Shown one piece after another: positions 27,263 through 39,666 of a stretch of 64,000 nt of DNA. The notes under the pieces are model-generated. The model did no database searches, was not told where the DNA came from, and saw only the letters and a program-made list of their open reading frames with translations. Source of the stretch: Ceraceosorus guamensis (Eukaryota; Basidiomycota; Exobasidiomycetes; Ceraceosorales; Ceraceosoraceae); NCBI RefSeq assembly GCF_003144195.1, contig NW_020290046.1:79007-143006 (forward strand). Reading direction: 5' to 3'. The stretch's first letter is position 1; the number at the start of each line of letters is the position of its first letter. The position numbers were made by a program, and so were the translations under genes.

Positions 27263-29908
27263 CTTGTCTACAATTTTGCCGCACTACGCGGCACGCGGTA
27301 CTCGACCGGCCCGCAAGGCCGCGCGGAAACAAAGGCTGTGTGTGCTCTTTTGACGGGGCCAACAGGTGGTACGAGCAGGGGCAGTCCTGAGTGTTGAGAT
27401 CGTTTGAGGCTGCGCTGAGAAGCTGTTTGTCTTCGGACAGAAGCGTCGCAGCTCAATTGGCAAGCGCGATCACGAGCGAATGCAGCGAATGCTGATGGTG
27501 CGTGCGCCAAAGCACTTGGGCGCAGGTATTAATGGGTCCTCTGGTGATGGAGAGGCCGCCGCGCGTGCAAGAATCACGAATGCTCGGCATCTAGCCTCGC
27601 GTACCCCGTCGCGCGTAATAGACGTCTTGACGCAGCGAGTCTGGCGGTGACGACAGCGAAGGCGACCCGGCAGTACGAATGAATGGGAGGGCAGGATCGA
27701 AAGAGGATGCGGAATGAGAGTCTCGGGTGAAGGCACAGGCAGAGCTGCGCGCGCTTTCATATGCCACAGCGCAGACTGTCACCATGCGAAGAAGCACTGC
27801 AAGCGGTGGTGGGTATAGAGTCGAAAGATCACGAATGATGGTACTGCATGCTGTATCGCACCGCACCCTCTTCTGCTTCAAGACCCCGGTTGGTGTGAGA
27901 ATTCTAGGCTCTGCATGTGATGGTACGTCTAGCTACATCGCCCAAACGCGCGCATAGCAAACAGGTGATGCATGTGCTGATGGCTGCCTGCGCGGAGCGA
28001 AGTTTGCAGCAAGAAACAATTAAGGGTATAGCAGCTGCTATAGCTGCTGCTGAGACCGCTGATTCCTTCATGGCCTTATGCAGCCACGCGCACAGGACCG
28101 CTTTTGTGATGCATGACGCTGTCTCAGCCAAAGTGTGCGTAACCAATCGGAGTGTGAAACACGCGCGTACACTCACGACTGCGATGGTGAGCTAGTTATT
28201 GCAGTCAAAATTTTGAGTAGCGATCTTACGCCTGAAATCTCGAATCTTTCTTTCCATCGGTTTGAGGATGATCGGCAGTCGCGCAAGAAAGTTTTGAACC
28301 GTGAGTCTTGCAACGCCGAGCTGAGCTCCAAGACTCGTTCAAGGCGTTGCATGGGTACGGGTTATTGCGGGTCAAGTATGTAGAGTCTGAGTCTGACACC
28401 CGTGTGTGTACTTTGGTTTTCAAGGGGCACTCCATTTGATTCAAGATTGTATGATGTCTAGTCACCACTCTTGACTCACGACTGTAGTTCTGAGTCCCTA
28501 CCTCTGCGGGGCCGTTGCTTGATCCACCGAAGATTGCACCCGCAGCTGGGCATGGCCGGTCCACAGTCAAAAGTCGTGATCGAGTGCCGTTATGCTGTGG
28601 TCTGCGTGCGGACAGAAGAGCAGCAGCAGCACGGCATCTCATCAAAAGTGAGCGAACACCACGCATGCAGACGGTGCGGATCGGTGCGGTGCGGTGCCTA
28701 CACAGCATACGCACATGCATGCATGCAGCTGATCAAAATGCATACTTGCGCGCACGCTGCTATTTCCTGAATCAAAATGTCTCCCGCAACAATTTAAGCA
28801 ATATTTCACAATCGAACTCTTGATGAGTCTAATGATCGGATTGTAGTGAATCGGGAACATGAAAGCACCGGAGCTATATATGTATATATATATGGCGTTC
28901 GCCATCCAACGGTCGGAGCTATGATGTAGTGCGGCGGCGGCAGTGCTGGAACCGCGGGTCCCACACACAAACTAACTTTTGACTTCGGCTGCATGCATGC
29001 GTGGATGGTGGGCTGAGCTGCAGATGAGGAATTGCACGTACGACACGCGCGCATGCAAAGTAGTAGTTAATGAAGAGGTTGAGCCTTCTTCCAGAGGATT
29101 ATAACAATCTTGAATAGTTGAAGTCACCTCCTGTCACACCGCTGTAGCTGTCCCTCATAGCCTAAGCAAGCTTCGAGCTTTGTCAACGTGTTCGCCTGCT
29201 GCTCCTGCGCCCTATTTGGACCCTCCATCTCGCAGCGACCGACATTCAAGACTCGCATTCGGACTACTTGAATCAAGCATGTGAAGACAACGGTGTAGGG
29301 ACCAGGATGAAATCAAAATGAAGCTGCATGGGCGCCAACTCAGCTCTTAATCGACCCATGCAGCTTACACATGAAATTTATGTTGAGCGTATGCATCGCA
29401 ATCAAAAATGAAGCGCCAGTCAAGAGTCTCTATCACGTCATTTTTGAATTCGTCTCAAGGCGACGCTTTAGACGCGTTTATCTGCTGAGCGCGCGCCGCG
29501 CATCTGGTTTGCGCAGAACTAGACGGCGTCGGATACGTCCTGAAACCTTTTTCTTCAAAGATCCGCGGGCAGAAAGTCCGTTACTTTGTCGACTGAACAC
29601 AACTGAAAAGTTTGCTCTTTTCCGGTCGAAGTGATCTGACTGATGCAGTCCCTTTGTCACTTCACGCGCTCGGATCAACAGCTCTTTTGGTGAAAACATC
29701 CTATATATAGGCTGTTTCTCGCGCGCTGCGAGCTGGTGGGTGTCTTCTCGTACGCGTGCTGCTGGTTGCAGACGACCACGACTGACTCGGGGTGAGCAGA
29801 GCGTAGCAGCACAAAGGATACACTGAAACCTCGAATGCCTAGGATTTTTCTGTCGCATCACCTCCACATACAGCAGGCATGCATCCACACAAGTCGTTGA
29901 TCGGATGA
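27263..29908. other. Gene-free spacer of about 2.6 kb
   Basis: Divergent spacer between the GEF and the methyltransferase gene. It holds TGCATGCATGCA at 28716-28727, a TATATATA-rich box near 28874-28892, a palindromic TCCTATATATAGG near 29699, and many GATTCA/GAGTC words at 28380-28495 and 29245-29280. No RNA gene or transposon was seen. Confidence 0.5.
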
Positions 29909-31027
29909 ATGGGTAGGAACAGAAAGCTCCGAGCTCGGCGTGCCTCCTCGTCTGGGTCGGAGAACAGGCAAGATCGGCCCAGAGCTCGAAGTCCGACATC
30001 ATGCTCGGATGATGGCGAATATGGTGAAACACCAAAGGAAGACTCGGCGTTCGCTTACGCAGATCAGAAAGGGCCATCGCCAGCTAGTGACACAAAGCAT
30101 CTGGATCTGCTTCCCTACCCTTTGCCCGCCTTGGACGTCACCTTACTCTTGAAGCAGCGTTCTGCCGCGTCTACAGAATATGAAGCCTCCACTGGTACGA
30201 CGCTTTGGCTCTCCAGTCAAATCTTGGTCTGCTACTTGATCGCCAACAAAGTCAAGCTTGCGCGCTCCGACCGCAGCCGCTGCCGCGAAAGTCCAGATGC
30301 GCCGAGAGCCATCGAATTGGGCAGTGGAACGGGAATGCTGGCTCTCGTCTTGGCTCGGCTCGGCTTCGAAACGCTCGCAACAGACATCGAGCCAGCTTTA
30401 TCTCAAGTGCTGCGCCCGAATCTTTCTGACAATGCCGAGGCTTTGCGGCTTGCTGCTGCAGCAAGCCCAAAGGGATACAGCAATGCCTTCATGACGCCTC
30501 GGAGCGCCTGCCTCGACTGGACGCAATGCCCTGCCACTTCTGATCCAGGTACCGCTCAGGCCGAGCGCCGCCCCCACACCACCCGCCATGAGGTCGTCCA
30601 GCTCTGCGCAGCGCGATGGGCTGCTCAGCTCTGCAAGGATGCGCAGGTGCCGCCACCGTGGTCATTGATCCTTTCCACCGATACCTTGTACCACCCCCCG
30701 CTCATTGCGCCGTTCTGGTGGACCGTGAAAGCACTGGTGCTGGCTTCTCGTGCGGCAGCGCACAGCAATGTCGATAGCCACGACTCGTCACCACCACCAA
30801 CTCGTCCAGGTGCTGACAAAACACGCGATCCCGTCGTTCTGATCGCTCTAGAACGCCGAGACAGCTCGTTGATCGATGAAGCGCTCCAAGTCGGCAGGCA
30901 TCACGGCTTCCATCTCAAACAAGTCTCGCAGAGGACTTTGAGAAAGGCTGTTGATGCCCACCTCGGCGCATACTGGGAGAGGGGGGCGTGGGAAGGAGTC
31001 GAAGTCTGGAGTTGCGCGCTTCAATGA
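29909..31027 (+). CDS. Protein lysine methyltransferase, METTL21 family (seven-beta-strand)
   Basis: A single exon encodes 372 residues. The SAM-binding fold shows the conserved GTTLWLSSQIL entry, motif I ELGSGTGMLALVLARLG near residue 134, and the acidic motif II LATDI. The post-II motif LILSTDTLYHPPLI, where most family members have a D-x-x-Y-x-x-x-x pattern, is near residue 255. The family methylates lysines of translation factors, chaperones and other proteins in the cytosol or nucleus; the substrate cannot be read from the sequence. The basic, Ser-rich first 40 residues look disordered. An out-of-frame ATG four bases upstream opens a three-codon reading frame that overlaps the start (see findings). 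Confidence 0.8.
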   Translation: MGRNRKLRARRASSSGSENRQDRPRARSPTSCSDDGEYGETPKEDSAFAYADQKGPSPASDTKHLDLLPYPLPALDVTLLLKQRSAASTEYEASTGTTLWLSSQILVCYLIANKVKLARSDRSRCRESPDAPRAIELGSGTGMLALVLARLGFETLATDIEPALSQVLRPNLSDNAEALRLAAAASPKGYSNAFMTPRSACLDWTQCPATSDPGTAQAERRPHTTRHEVVQLCAARWAAQLCKDAQVPPPWSLILSTDTLYHPPLIAPFWWTVKALVLASRAAAHSNVDSHDSSPPPTRPGADKTRDPVVLIALERRDSSLIDEALQVGRHHGFHLKQVSQRTLRKAVDAHLGAYWERGAWEGVEVWSCALQ

Positions 31028-31966
31028 GCGACGGATGACATCACGTCAACAAGTGGCGTGCTTGAATCTCTCTCTCTCTCAACATCAAGCGAATTGGGCA
31101 GGAATAGACCACGCTAAAGTCCCGCAGAGACAGGGCGAGGCAGCCAAGTCCAAGGGCGCAATGGAGGCGTGCCGATTTGAACCGCAATGTATATGAGCTC
31201 GCTTCTTTGCTCGTCTGGAAATGTTCATGAGAGCAGCATTTGCGATCTGCCATTAGGGACACCAAGGTGTGGAACAGCCGGATTAGTGACGATCGGCAAG
31301 GGGCAAGAGGCTGAAAGAATCGAGGCAGGACGAGGGGCAAGTAAAAAGAGGCCATTAGGATGCTTCACCATTAAGGACTAAAACAAAGGGAAAGAGAACC
31401 AAAAGAAAAAAGTCGGTTTGCTAGAAGTGTCCTTTGAGATTTCAGTGCTGGGATATTGTGGAGCGAACGTTGTGTGTATGGGTGCCAGCGGGAGGGGTAT
31501 GAGGGCTAATCGGGAAGAGAAGGAGCACAAGGCATGACAGTGGAAGCGCGAGTGCGAGAACAGAAGCAATAGCTCATGGCGGGGGTGGCGAGAGATGGGT
31601 GGGGGCACGACTGACGTTGTGCGGTGAACCCAACCTTAGCAGCGACATTCGCACAGATGGCCCGCTGCGTGTAAGCCCGCGCCTTGTAGCACATGCAATA
31701 CTTGTCAGCGGTCCGAGCTGAAACGCCAAGTCCCCTTATACCCTTCGGCGCTCGACCTTTCTAGTCGTCGTCGTCGTCGTCAAGGCTTGCAATCGTGAGC
31801 ACCAGCGCCTTCGCTCAACTATATAGAGGAAAGAAATGGGACTGCAGGCCCGGCTCCGATAGTAGACCACATAGTTCCAATGCTTTCCACTGAGTTTCAG
31901 ACTCGGTGCATGCACCGCGGAGAATCAGTCTGCGTGCTTGGAAGACTGCTCGCATCACTTGGCAAG
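31028..31966. other. Tail-to-tail spacer, methyltransferase / G-alpha
   Basis: It holds the 3' regions and a CTATATAGAGG box near 31818. No supported gene. Confidence 0.5.
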
Positions 31967-33608
31967 CTACAAAATGCCCGAAGCAGACAAGGCGTTTTGC
32001 AGGATAGTTCTGATGAAGAGACGTCCATGCACGGCAATGAGCCTAGACGTTCTTGGCACGACGGTCAACTGGTCGCTTGCTTACTCACTCCTTGACTGCT
32101 GCAAAGACGAGCCGGACGTTGGAGGTATCGGTAGCTTGAGTCAAGTGGGGGTATATGCTGAGCCTCGCCCTATTTGTCTGCGTAAACCTCCAAAGGATGT
32201 ATTTTGCCGCCTTGTTCACGTCTGCACCTCCGCTATATTCCGGAAAGAAGTTGGCAAGAGGTTGCCGAGGTATTTTCTGCTTGAAGATGTCGATCTTGTT
32301 CAAGAAAAGGATGATCGATGTCCTCAAGAACCACCCTGCGTGCGGCAAGACAGTGGATACGTTTGCGATGGACTCGCCGAATCAGACACTTGCAGCGACT
32401 TACGGGAGTTGACGACACTCTCGAACAGGACCAGACTTTCCGCCATCCTATTTTGTCCGCTCTCCTCCAACAGCACCTGATCATACTCGCTCAGCGCGAC
32501 GCAAAAGATGATGGAGGTCACTGCTTCGAAGCAGTGGATCCATTTTTTCCGTTCTGATCTTTGCCCTCCAACGTCGAAGAGATGAATGGACAATTGTCCC
32601 ATGTTGAAGCGCGTCTCTGTGATGCCCGTCGTCTTTGACCGCGCTCTCAGCACGTCGTCCTCGTTCGGGATGTAGTCGGGCGATGCTATCCGTGATACAT
32701 TGTTGAAGAAACTGTTCGTCCGAAGCGTGCGTGCGGTCATCTGGTCAGCGCTGCGCTGCGCTTGCGCTTCGGCCTCGCCTCTCTTGCATCAAGTACGACT
32801 CACTATGGCGCGCTGTCCATGAGGTAAAATTCGCTGCTTCGGTCCACTACGGTAGCTACGATCGGATCTGCCCACAAGGCCTCCACAGCCTTTGCCATCG
32901 CTGGCTCCAGAGATGTGTTGGGGTCCGCATCCACCCGGTATTGCAAAATTAGCTCTGCCGATTCCTGCTCCAGCCAAGCAAGAGGGTCTGGCTCAGCAAG
33001 ATGCGGCTGACCTCGTGCGTCACAACGCTCCGAGGGAGTGCCACGCCACCACTCACCCTGTTGTCAGGCACCTCAGGTTCGAGCTTGAACTTGCGCAGCG
33101 CTAGGACTATCGCCTGCGCGCTGTCCACCAAGTTCTTGATGACTGTTAATCTGTACAACATCAACTCTTCCGGTGTGTATCCGTTTTGATGGATGATCTT
33201 CATCTGTTTCACCACCGTCGACTTGCCCGACTCTCCCGCACCTGGGAGTGAGGTGGAAGGCAATCGTGGCATGAGCACTTCGCGAATCGTGGTGCTGGGA
33301 GCCATCCGACGGCTGCACCCGCACTCAACCTCCCGCCCCGGATGCATGCGTGGAGTTGGACAGTCTGCAGCTATCGAACAGCGCCAAGCCCTCCTCTCCT
33401 TCATGCGCCCATCTAAAGTCTGGGCTATGATCCAAGTCCGGGCTCTCCTACCGACTCTCAAAGCAGCGCCCAAGCAGCAAGACTCACCCAGCAACAAGAT
33501 CTTGCATTCCTTCTTGAACTTTCTGCTATCCTCTTCGATCTGCTTGTCGATGTTGGTACTCCTCTCCTTTGCCTCCTTCTCCTCTGTGGACGAGAAACAG
33601 TTGCCCAT
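31967..33608 (-). CDS. Heterotrimeric G-protein alpha subunit, probably fungal group III (Gpa3/GNA-3 type)
   Basis: Six exons (33608-33488, 33241-33057, 32964-32804, 32711-32404, 32335-32089, 32009-31967) give exactly 354 residues, the usual length. The N-terminus MGNCFSS has the myristoylation glycine and palmitoylation cysteine. All guanine-nucleotide motifs are present: P-loop GAGESGKST (split by intron 1), switch [11 protein letters not shown], switch [14 protein letters not shown] with the catalytic Gln, NKID, and TQATDT. The C-terminal receptor-contact tail is ALSASGIL. From memory of the families this fits group III (Ustilago Gpa3, Neurospora GNA-3), which feeds cAMP-PKA and pheromone signalling; the group assignment is inference. 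The 246-base first intron is the longest. The PKA catalytic subunit is encoded in the same window. Confidence 0.95.
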
Positions 33609-36600
33609 GACGCCTGCTCTGTGACGGCAAGACCGAGCGTGGGTGTGTCGGCTGGCGTGCTAGCTTCAGAGCACTCGCAATAGCAGTATGGTGCCGGAAA
33701 TCCAGGCACCAGGCGCGCGCGATGTGATGTTCGAGAGGGCCAGCGGCAGACTGTCTTGATGGATTACAACTCGAGTCGGACGTGCGCCAGTAGAGTGAGT
33801 GTTCGCTCTACAAACGTTCGTTGCTCCAGACAGTCGGACCCCGCTACACCAAATTGTCCTTTTGCTGCAAAAGCTGCTGCTATAGCGATGCGGTGCAGTT
33901 GCAAGGCGTATAGCGCTTCAATAAGTGCACGCCAGCTGCTGCTGCTGCTGCTGCCTTGTGCACGTGTACGCTCACAGCAGCTGCTGGGCAGATCGAGGGC
34001 CGCAAAAAGTTCCTGACTCAGGTGATGTATTCGAGACGACTTTTGATCCGCCCGCTGTTGTCTCAGATTGGGGCAACTGTGTTCGTGATCGGCAGCAGCG
34101 ATCGAGGCGCGGAGATATGCTTGCTGCTGCAGTCGATCGTGAGTTTGCGATGCCACGCACGGGCCGCACGAAAGCTTCCTCTGATGGCAAAAGGTCCAAA
34201 TTGCTGACGAGTGATGGCGTTTCCGGAGCCTAGCTGTCCAGCGCAATCGTGAATCGCAGGCGTACAAATGCGCCCTATAGCGAGACACGGAATTCTCCCT
34301 CGGGGGGCCCGGCGGGTTTTGCGATGATCGCGCGTGAATCGACCTCTCAGTCGTGAGTGCTCGTGCCTGAGCGCCAAGGCGACTTTGTCGTGTCCAGACA
34401 AATCACGGAATGATGAATGAGCTTCAGCAGCGGCAGTCAAGAGTAGTAGTACTACTCACACTACTAGCAGCAGTCAGAATGCGGTGTGCGTCGAGCGAGA
34501 TGGACTCGATGCTTGCTGCCGTGCAAGACGTTGGCAGCGTTGCGATGCAGGACCTATGAGAGGCAGCAGCGAGTCGCGCGTCGTGATCGAGCTGCCGCCA
34601 AGTTTGCGTCCGAGACCGGATACGCTGTACGAGTGCATCCGCGATGCGGCAGATAATTGAATATCTCTCCAAGCTTGCAATTCCCGCTGCGCTGCTATGC
34701 CTGCTATACTTCGCACCACCGCCAAACCGGCCGCGAGAAGTGGATGTGGGCTGCGGGAGTGCGGATCACTCACCCCAACCAATGCGATCGAGGGAGCAGC
34801 TAGGAGGTCGACGGCCTGCGATGTCTGGATCGGCTCGAGCGTGTGCGTTGCTGCGGCTGCCTTGCTCCCAAGACGCGCGTGTCCAGGTCTCTAATGATCA
34901 ATCTTCAGTCGAGACGGACCGAGCCGCAACCCGCCTAATTGCAATCGTGAAACACGAATGTCTCGAATATGTTGGCGGGCGCACCTGCAATTAAGCTGTA
35001 CAACAGATGCGCGCGAGTATATAGGCGGCTAGCTGGCTGTATGATCGTGAATGTGATGCTGCTGCAACGTCTCAGAGCGGCTTTTCCCCCCGCGCACTCG
35101 ATCGAGACCTGACTGCTGCTGCTGATGATGATGATGACGATGCGGTAGTCGTAAAATCGAGTGCTGCGACTCGATCCAATCTGCGCACGGCCAGAGGCAG
35201 GGAGCAGCTAGACAGCGCAAATGCGGATCAGCAGCGATGAAAGAGGCACTGTGTGGATGTCACAAGGGCGGAGCCGTGCTTAGTGAGTGTGGTTGCAGGG
35301 GGGCGTCAAAGGGGAAGCGGAGGAAAGCAGCAGCGAGTCGGTGCAGTAGACCGAGAGCTTGAAGGAGGGTAATGCGATGGAGAGATCGAGGCTGTGAAAG
35401 GGTCAGGCGAATGTCCGGGACCCCGGACGCTCTGCGAAGCGAGCGCGCAGGTTAGACCGAAAGGTGCAAAACGTGCGTGCGTGGCAGCGCGGGCAGCAAC
35501 CAAGCAGAGCTATGCATACGCTCGCTCGCCTCGCGCTCGCGTACGTGCTTTACTGTACGATGTGCGCGGTGCTCAGTCAGGAGGCGGAGTGACCGGTGAC
35601 GGCGGCTTAATTGGATCGGTCAAAGTTCGCCTCAGTGAGTGTTGTTGAGTGAAATGGGATCGCGTGGCGGAGAGGGATCTATGGGTGCGCTGGTCAGAAC
35701 AACTTCTCGCAGCAGCTCGTCAGACTCGCGGGCTCATCACTCGCGACTGCTGACGACTGATCTAGCTGAGTCTCAATCACTCAACGCTCTCTCAGCAGCA
35801 GCAGCAGCGGCAGCAGCAGCAGCAGAGATCGAATCAATGTCCGCGCGCGCGCTGTGTGAAGTCTAGATGCGGTCAAGACGGAAGCAAGGGCTTGCGCGGG
35901 GGTGTGGCGGAGCAGCACGTACGGCGCGCGCGACGACGCGTAATGCCTTTTCGCAGCTGCTGTCGACGCGCGTGCACAGCATCAGAAGACAGAGAGGAGC
36001 CGTGAAGCGAGCCTATATAGACTGATGCTGAGCGTGCTGCGTGCGCTCGTATACAATGTATAGCTTTCAGTGCATGCCGTTGAGCTAAGGTCACAATCAC
36101 TCAATAATAGATCTTCCATTCGAGCTTCACGGATAGATATCAATCAATCTGCACCGACAGACAAGGCTGTTATAATGATGCAGGGGTGTGTGCGTAGGTT
36201 GGCGGGAAAACAGCTCGGGGGCAGCATCCAGCTATTCCGCGCCTGCGCACGCGCGTGTTTTGCTGTGATCTCGTCTCTGTATAGCGCGGATACCGCCGCC
36301 ACGCTCGTATATAGTTGTGAGTGTATACTGCTGCATGCGCGCCGTTGCATGGCTGCCGTTCATCCGCTCGATCAGCATGTCCGCGCCATCATGCAGCAGC
36401 AGCATGCATGCATGCAGTCACGACGAGTCGTCTAGCTGAGTGAGAGCCGCGCGCGCGGTGCAGCTCAAGACGTTGCTTAGCTTAGCGCGTATTGGCCGCT
36501 TCGGAACTCGATCGCTGCTTAGCGTGGTTATAGGTACGGCCATGTCCTGAATTCGAAAGGTGGTCTCTTATTTGCTCGGGATGGCCGAGGCGTTCTCTCT

Positions 36601-37231
36601 CGCAAGCGCGCTGCACGTGTGAGTGCAGTCACGAGTCGCTCTCTCTCCGAGTCAAGCGGTCTCTTCAATTGAATCTGTGACAGTGTGAGCACTCAGCAAC
36701 CGTGTATTAACCTCAGGAAAGCTCTGACAGCGCATCTGAGCGAGGACTGATCGAGCGAACTCGTGCGTCTCGCGTCAGCCAGCTCGAAAAGCAGGGACCG
36801 GTCGATGCGCCCTTCTTCCCAGTTAGCCGTGCCGCAAGACGCTAAAAAAGATTCGCGAAAGGTTGCCAAGATGCATCAGAAAAAGTCTCCTGGCGTCCCG
36901 TTGCGAGCTAGCCTTCTCCACCAGACACAAATCCTCGCGCGGATCTCACCACACTTGACATGAAAACGATCCTCTCCGTCAACAGGACCACGAGCCGTCA
37001 GTGTCAGGCATCAAGCACAGCACAAGCGAGTTCAAAGGTTCAACTCGAAGCGTGAGCAAACTTCACCAGGCTGCCTCGCATTGGATTTGGTGCAATGCGC
37101 CACTACTTCTCAGGCACGCATCGCCCCAAAGAGATATTTATGTATCCACGATCACAAGGTAGGAATAGTAGATATTTGATCGCGTGAGGGCTGCCAAACG
37201 GGGGCCGTGGACAGGCGATGAAGAGCTATTC
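33609..37231. other. Largest gene-free spacer, about 3.6 kb
   Basis: No ORF here has a recognisable family, plausible splice partners or consistent codon bias. It contains CAG/CTG and GCA runs (33937-33952, 35796-35823), several TATATA boxes (near 35018, 36013, 36305) and TGCATGCATGCA at 36405-36416. It could hold regulatory DNA of the G-alpha gene or non-coding transcripts; nothing specific can be shown. Confidence 0.5.
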
Positions 37232-39666
37232 TTAGACCACACTGGAAGAGGGCTCAGCAGCGCCCTGATCGATCGACACTTCTGCCTGACTCTGGTTGAA
37301 AGAGGCGTCGTTGGCAGGAATGTTGTGCCTTTCCAAATTCTCCAATCCAGATCGAGAGGCGGAGCGCGACCTGGCCGCCAAAGGCGAAGGTGTCTCCACG
37401 TAATTGCCATCGCTCCTTCGACCCTGACCCAACAAGCCTCGGATGGCGCTTCCAGGTGTGCCCAGAAAGGAAGTCGAAGAGTCGTTGCCCACATCCGACA
37501 AGTTGCGGAAGCTCATGCTTTGACGTCGACTCAGACTCGCCCCAGCAGACACGCCAATCCACTCCCAAACCCGCTGCATTTCCCCTCGACTGCGTGCTTG
37601 GCGGACGCGACAGTTCGAGTTGGCCTCTACAATCTTGGAGACTTTGGACCAGAGCCTTTGTCGAGACTTGGCAGAGTATTCCGTTTGCAGCACGTGGTCC
37701 CTCAATTGTGCTGTTGGCACAAAGGGGTCGGGCGTGAGAACAGGATCCACCGCGTGCGCGTACTCCTGCATGCAAGAGTGAGAATTAAAGAGCAAGGATG
37801 ATGTGAGCGACTGAACCTTGCAGTGTGCGCTCAGTACAACTCACCTGATCTTGAAGACGTTCCAAAGCCACATTGACCAGCTCGTGCACACGGTCGCGTT
37901 CTCGACGTGCAGACCTTACCTTCCATCGCGCCCAGAAGAACGCGGAGACGAGCGCGACTGCAGCAGCGACCCAAAGACGGATAGCACGCCAAAGGCTGTG
38001 ACCGAGTAGCCGCACCTGGCAGCCCAAGTCGACTTGAGCGCTTGTGGCGAGCAAGAGTGCATTTGTTGTATCTAAAACATCGCTCAAACCTCCTGCCACG
38101 CCACCAATGCGCACAAGCTTCTTGTTGTGCTCCAGCGGCTTGACGGCTTGAGACCATGCGCTTCCACGCCAGTCCAGATCAGCGTAATCGGGCAAGGGCG
38201 TTCTGAGCTTCTTTTCTGCAGCGCTCTGCACTTCCGGCTCGGGAAGCGCAAAGCGAATTTGTGACTTGTCGATGCCTTGTGGCAAGCTTGCTGGACTCGC
38301 TTGCAACGTGGCGCGATGTGGTGGCCGATAGCCGCACAGCACAGCGCCCCGCCTTTCGCGTAGCAAGCTCTCAGCAGCTCTGCCAAGCTCCACTGCTACC
38401 TTGGCCTTCTTCGAATCGGGCTGACAAGCAGTCGACTGGAAGCTCAGAGGTAGCCACCATCGAGAGAATGGCATGTAGGAGAGTAGAGGTGGCGATGGCC
38501 TGTAGTCCGAGAGGCCGCATCCCCGCAAAGCACCGGTTGAACATCGAGCGTGATCGGGACAGGGCGCGCAAGTTGGTCTCATGGGCGCTGGCACCAGTCT
38601 GGTGTCGATTGGGCGTCGCTGCCCATCGACTACAATGTAGACGGTGGCGTCTGCTTGCTCTTTGAGCATGACAGAGTTTGTTTGACCTCCTGCATCGCAG
38701 AAGCCAACGGCATGCGAGCGCTGAACGTACCACAAGTAGTAGGCCGTTATTGCAATGAACATGACCATCACGGCACCGCTCATGATGGCTTCGAGGGCAC
38801 CGTCTTGACCAGGTTTCTTGCGACCAGACGAACGCTTGCTTCCATCGACTTTGCGACTGCTTGTGCCGGAACGTGGCGCGGCGGATTGAGATGCTTCGTG
38901 GGTCTCCCTGAGGGCGTCCTTCGTCTTGGAATCGGATATGCTCTGAAGAAATGCGGGCAGCTTGGGCGTACCGGATAAGGTGCCCGCAATGGATGCACGC
39001 GCCCTCGGAATCAGACGCTGTGCAGAAGAGGTGACAGAGGAAGAGGACGGCGCAGACTTTCGGGGGCAGCGCGCGTCAGCGCCGTACATCTCCTCTCTCT
39101 CTCAGCCAAGACTTTCAGGCGCTCGCCGGACTCACCTGACGTCCAGCGCGATGTGAAGGCTTCGTGTGTGATTCTTCATGCTGCACAGAATGGACCGGTG
39201 GAGTCCTCTGCTGGAAGAAATTCCTATCGCTGAAGGAGGAGTCCGCATCGTCGACCGCATCTCGATGTCCTTCACCGCGCCGGTCAGCCTCCTCCTCCTC
39301 CTCCTCCTCGCCCGCGCGCTCGCCAGACTCTTCCGATTCACTCGTCTGCCGCTCAACCTTTCGCCTGCTCCGAGACGAGCTGGCGATCCTGGAAGCTTGG
39401 CTGGATGCGCCCAAGGGGTGGATGCCTCGGCCATCCGCTCTGACGTTGGCTCTCTCCGCCCTCAGTCGATCCAACTGGGGGCGCACGTGCTCGTCAAACG
39501 CATCCAGTAGGACCTGCTTGCGAGGTGTTCCTGGTAGACTGATCCCGTGCTCCAATAGCAGACTGCGCAGTTGAGGCACCTTGAGCTGTGTCGGGTCGAA
39601 AGCTGGCGCTAATGGATCTCTCGACACTTGATCCTGGCCGCTCCGAGCGGGTGTAGCAGCAGACAT
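37232..39666 (-). CDS. Inner nuclear membrane protein SRC1/HEH (LEM-like HeH domain, MAN1-Src1 C-terminal domain)
   Basis: Exons 39666-39136, 39017-37845 and 37765-37232 encode 745 residues. Residues ~28-65 form the helix-extension-helix domain (KVPQLRSLLLEHGISLPGTP, RKQVLLDAFDEHV). A basic/acidic linker rich in Arg/Ser and poly-Glu follows, with nuclear-localisation-like clusters (SSRSRRKVERQ, SSGRKKPG). The first membrane segment is ~258-275 (VMVMFIAITAYYLWYV). The lumenal part has the conserved cysteines (FCDAGG, CAPCPDHARCSTGALRGC). The second membrane segment is ~520-540 (WVAAAVALVSAFFWARW). The winged MSC domain ends with QRVWEWIG. A Ser-rich tail follows. Such proteins tether chromatin, rDNA and nuclear pores to the inner nuclear membrane. 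It is head-to-head with the MUS81-like gene over 0.5 kb. Confidence 0.92.

Noticed and set aside
27470-28720. Several 90-160 codon frames in the spacer after the GEF
   Set aside because: Mixed strands, no splice partners, no family resemblance, and composition following the spacer words.
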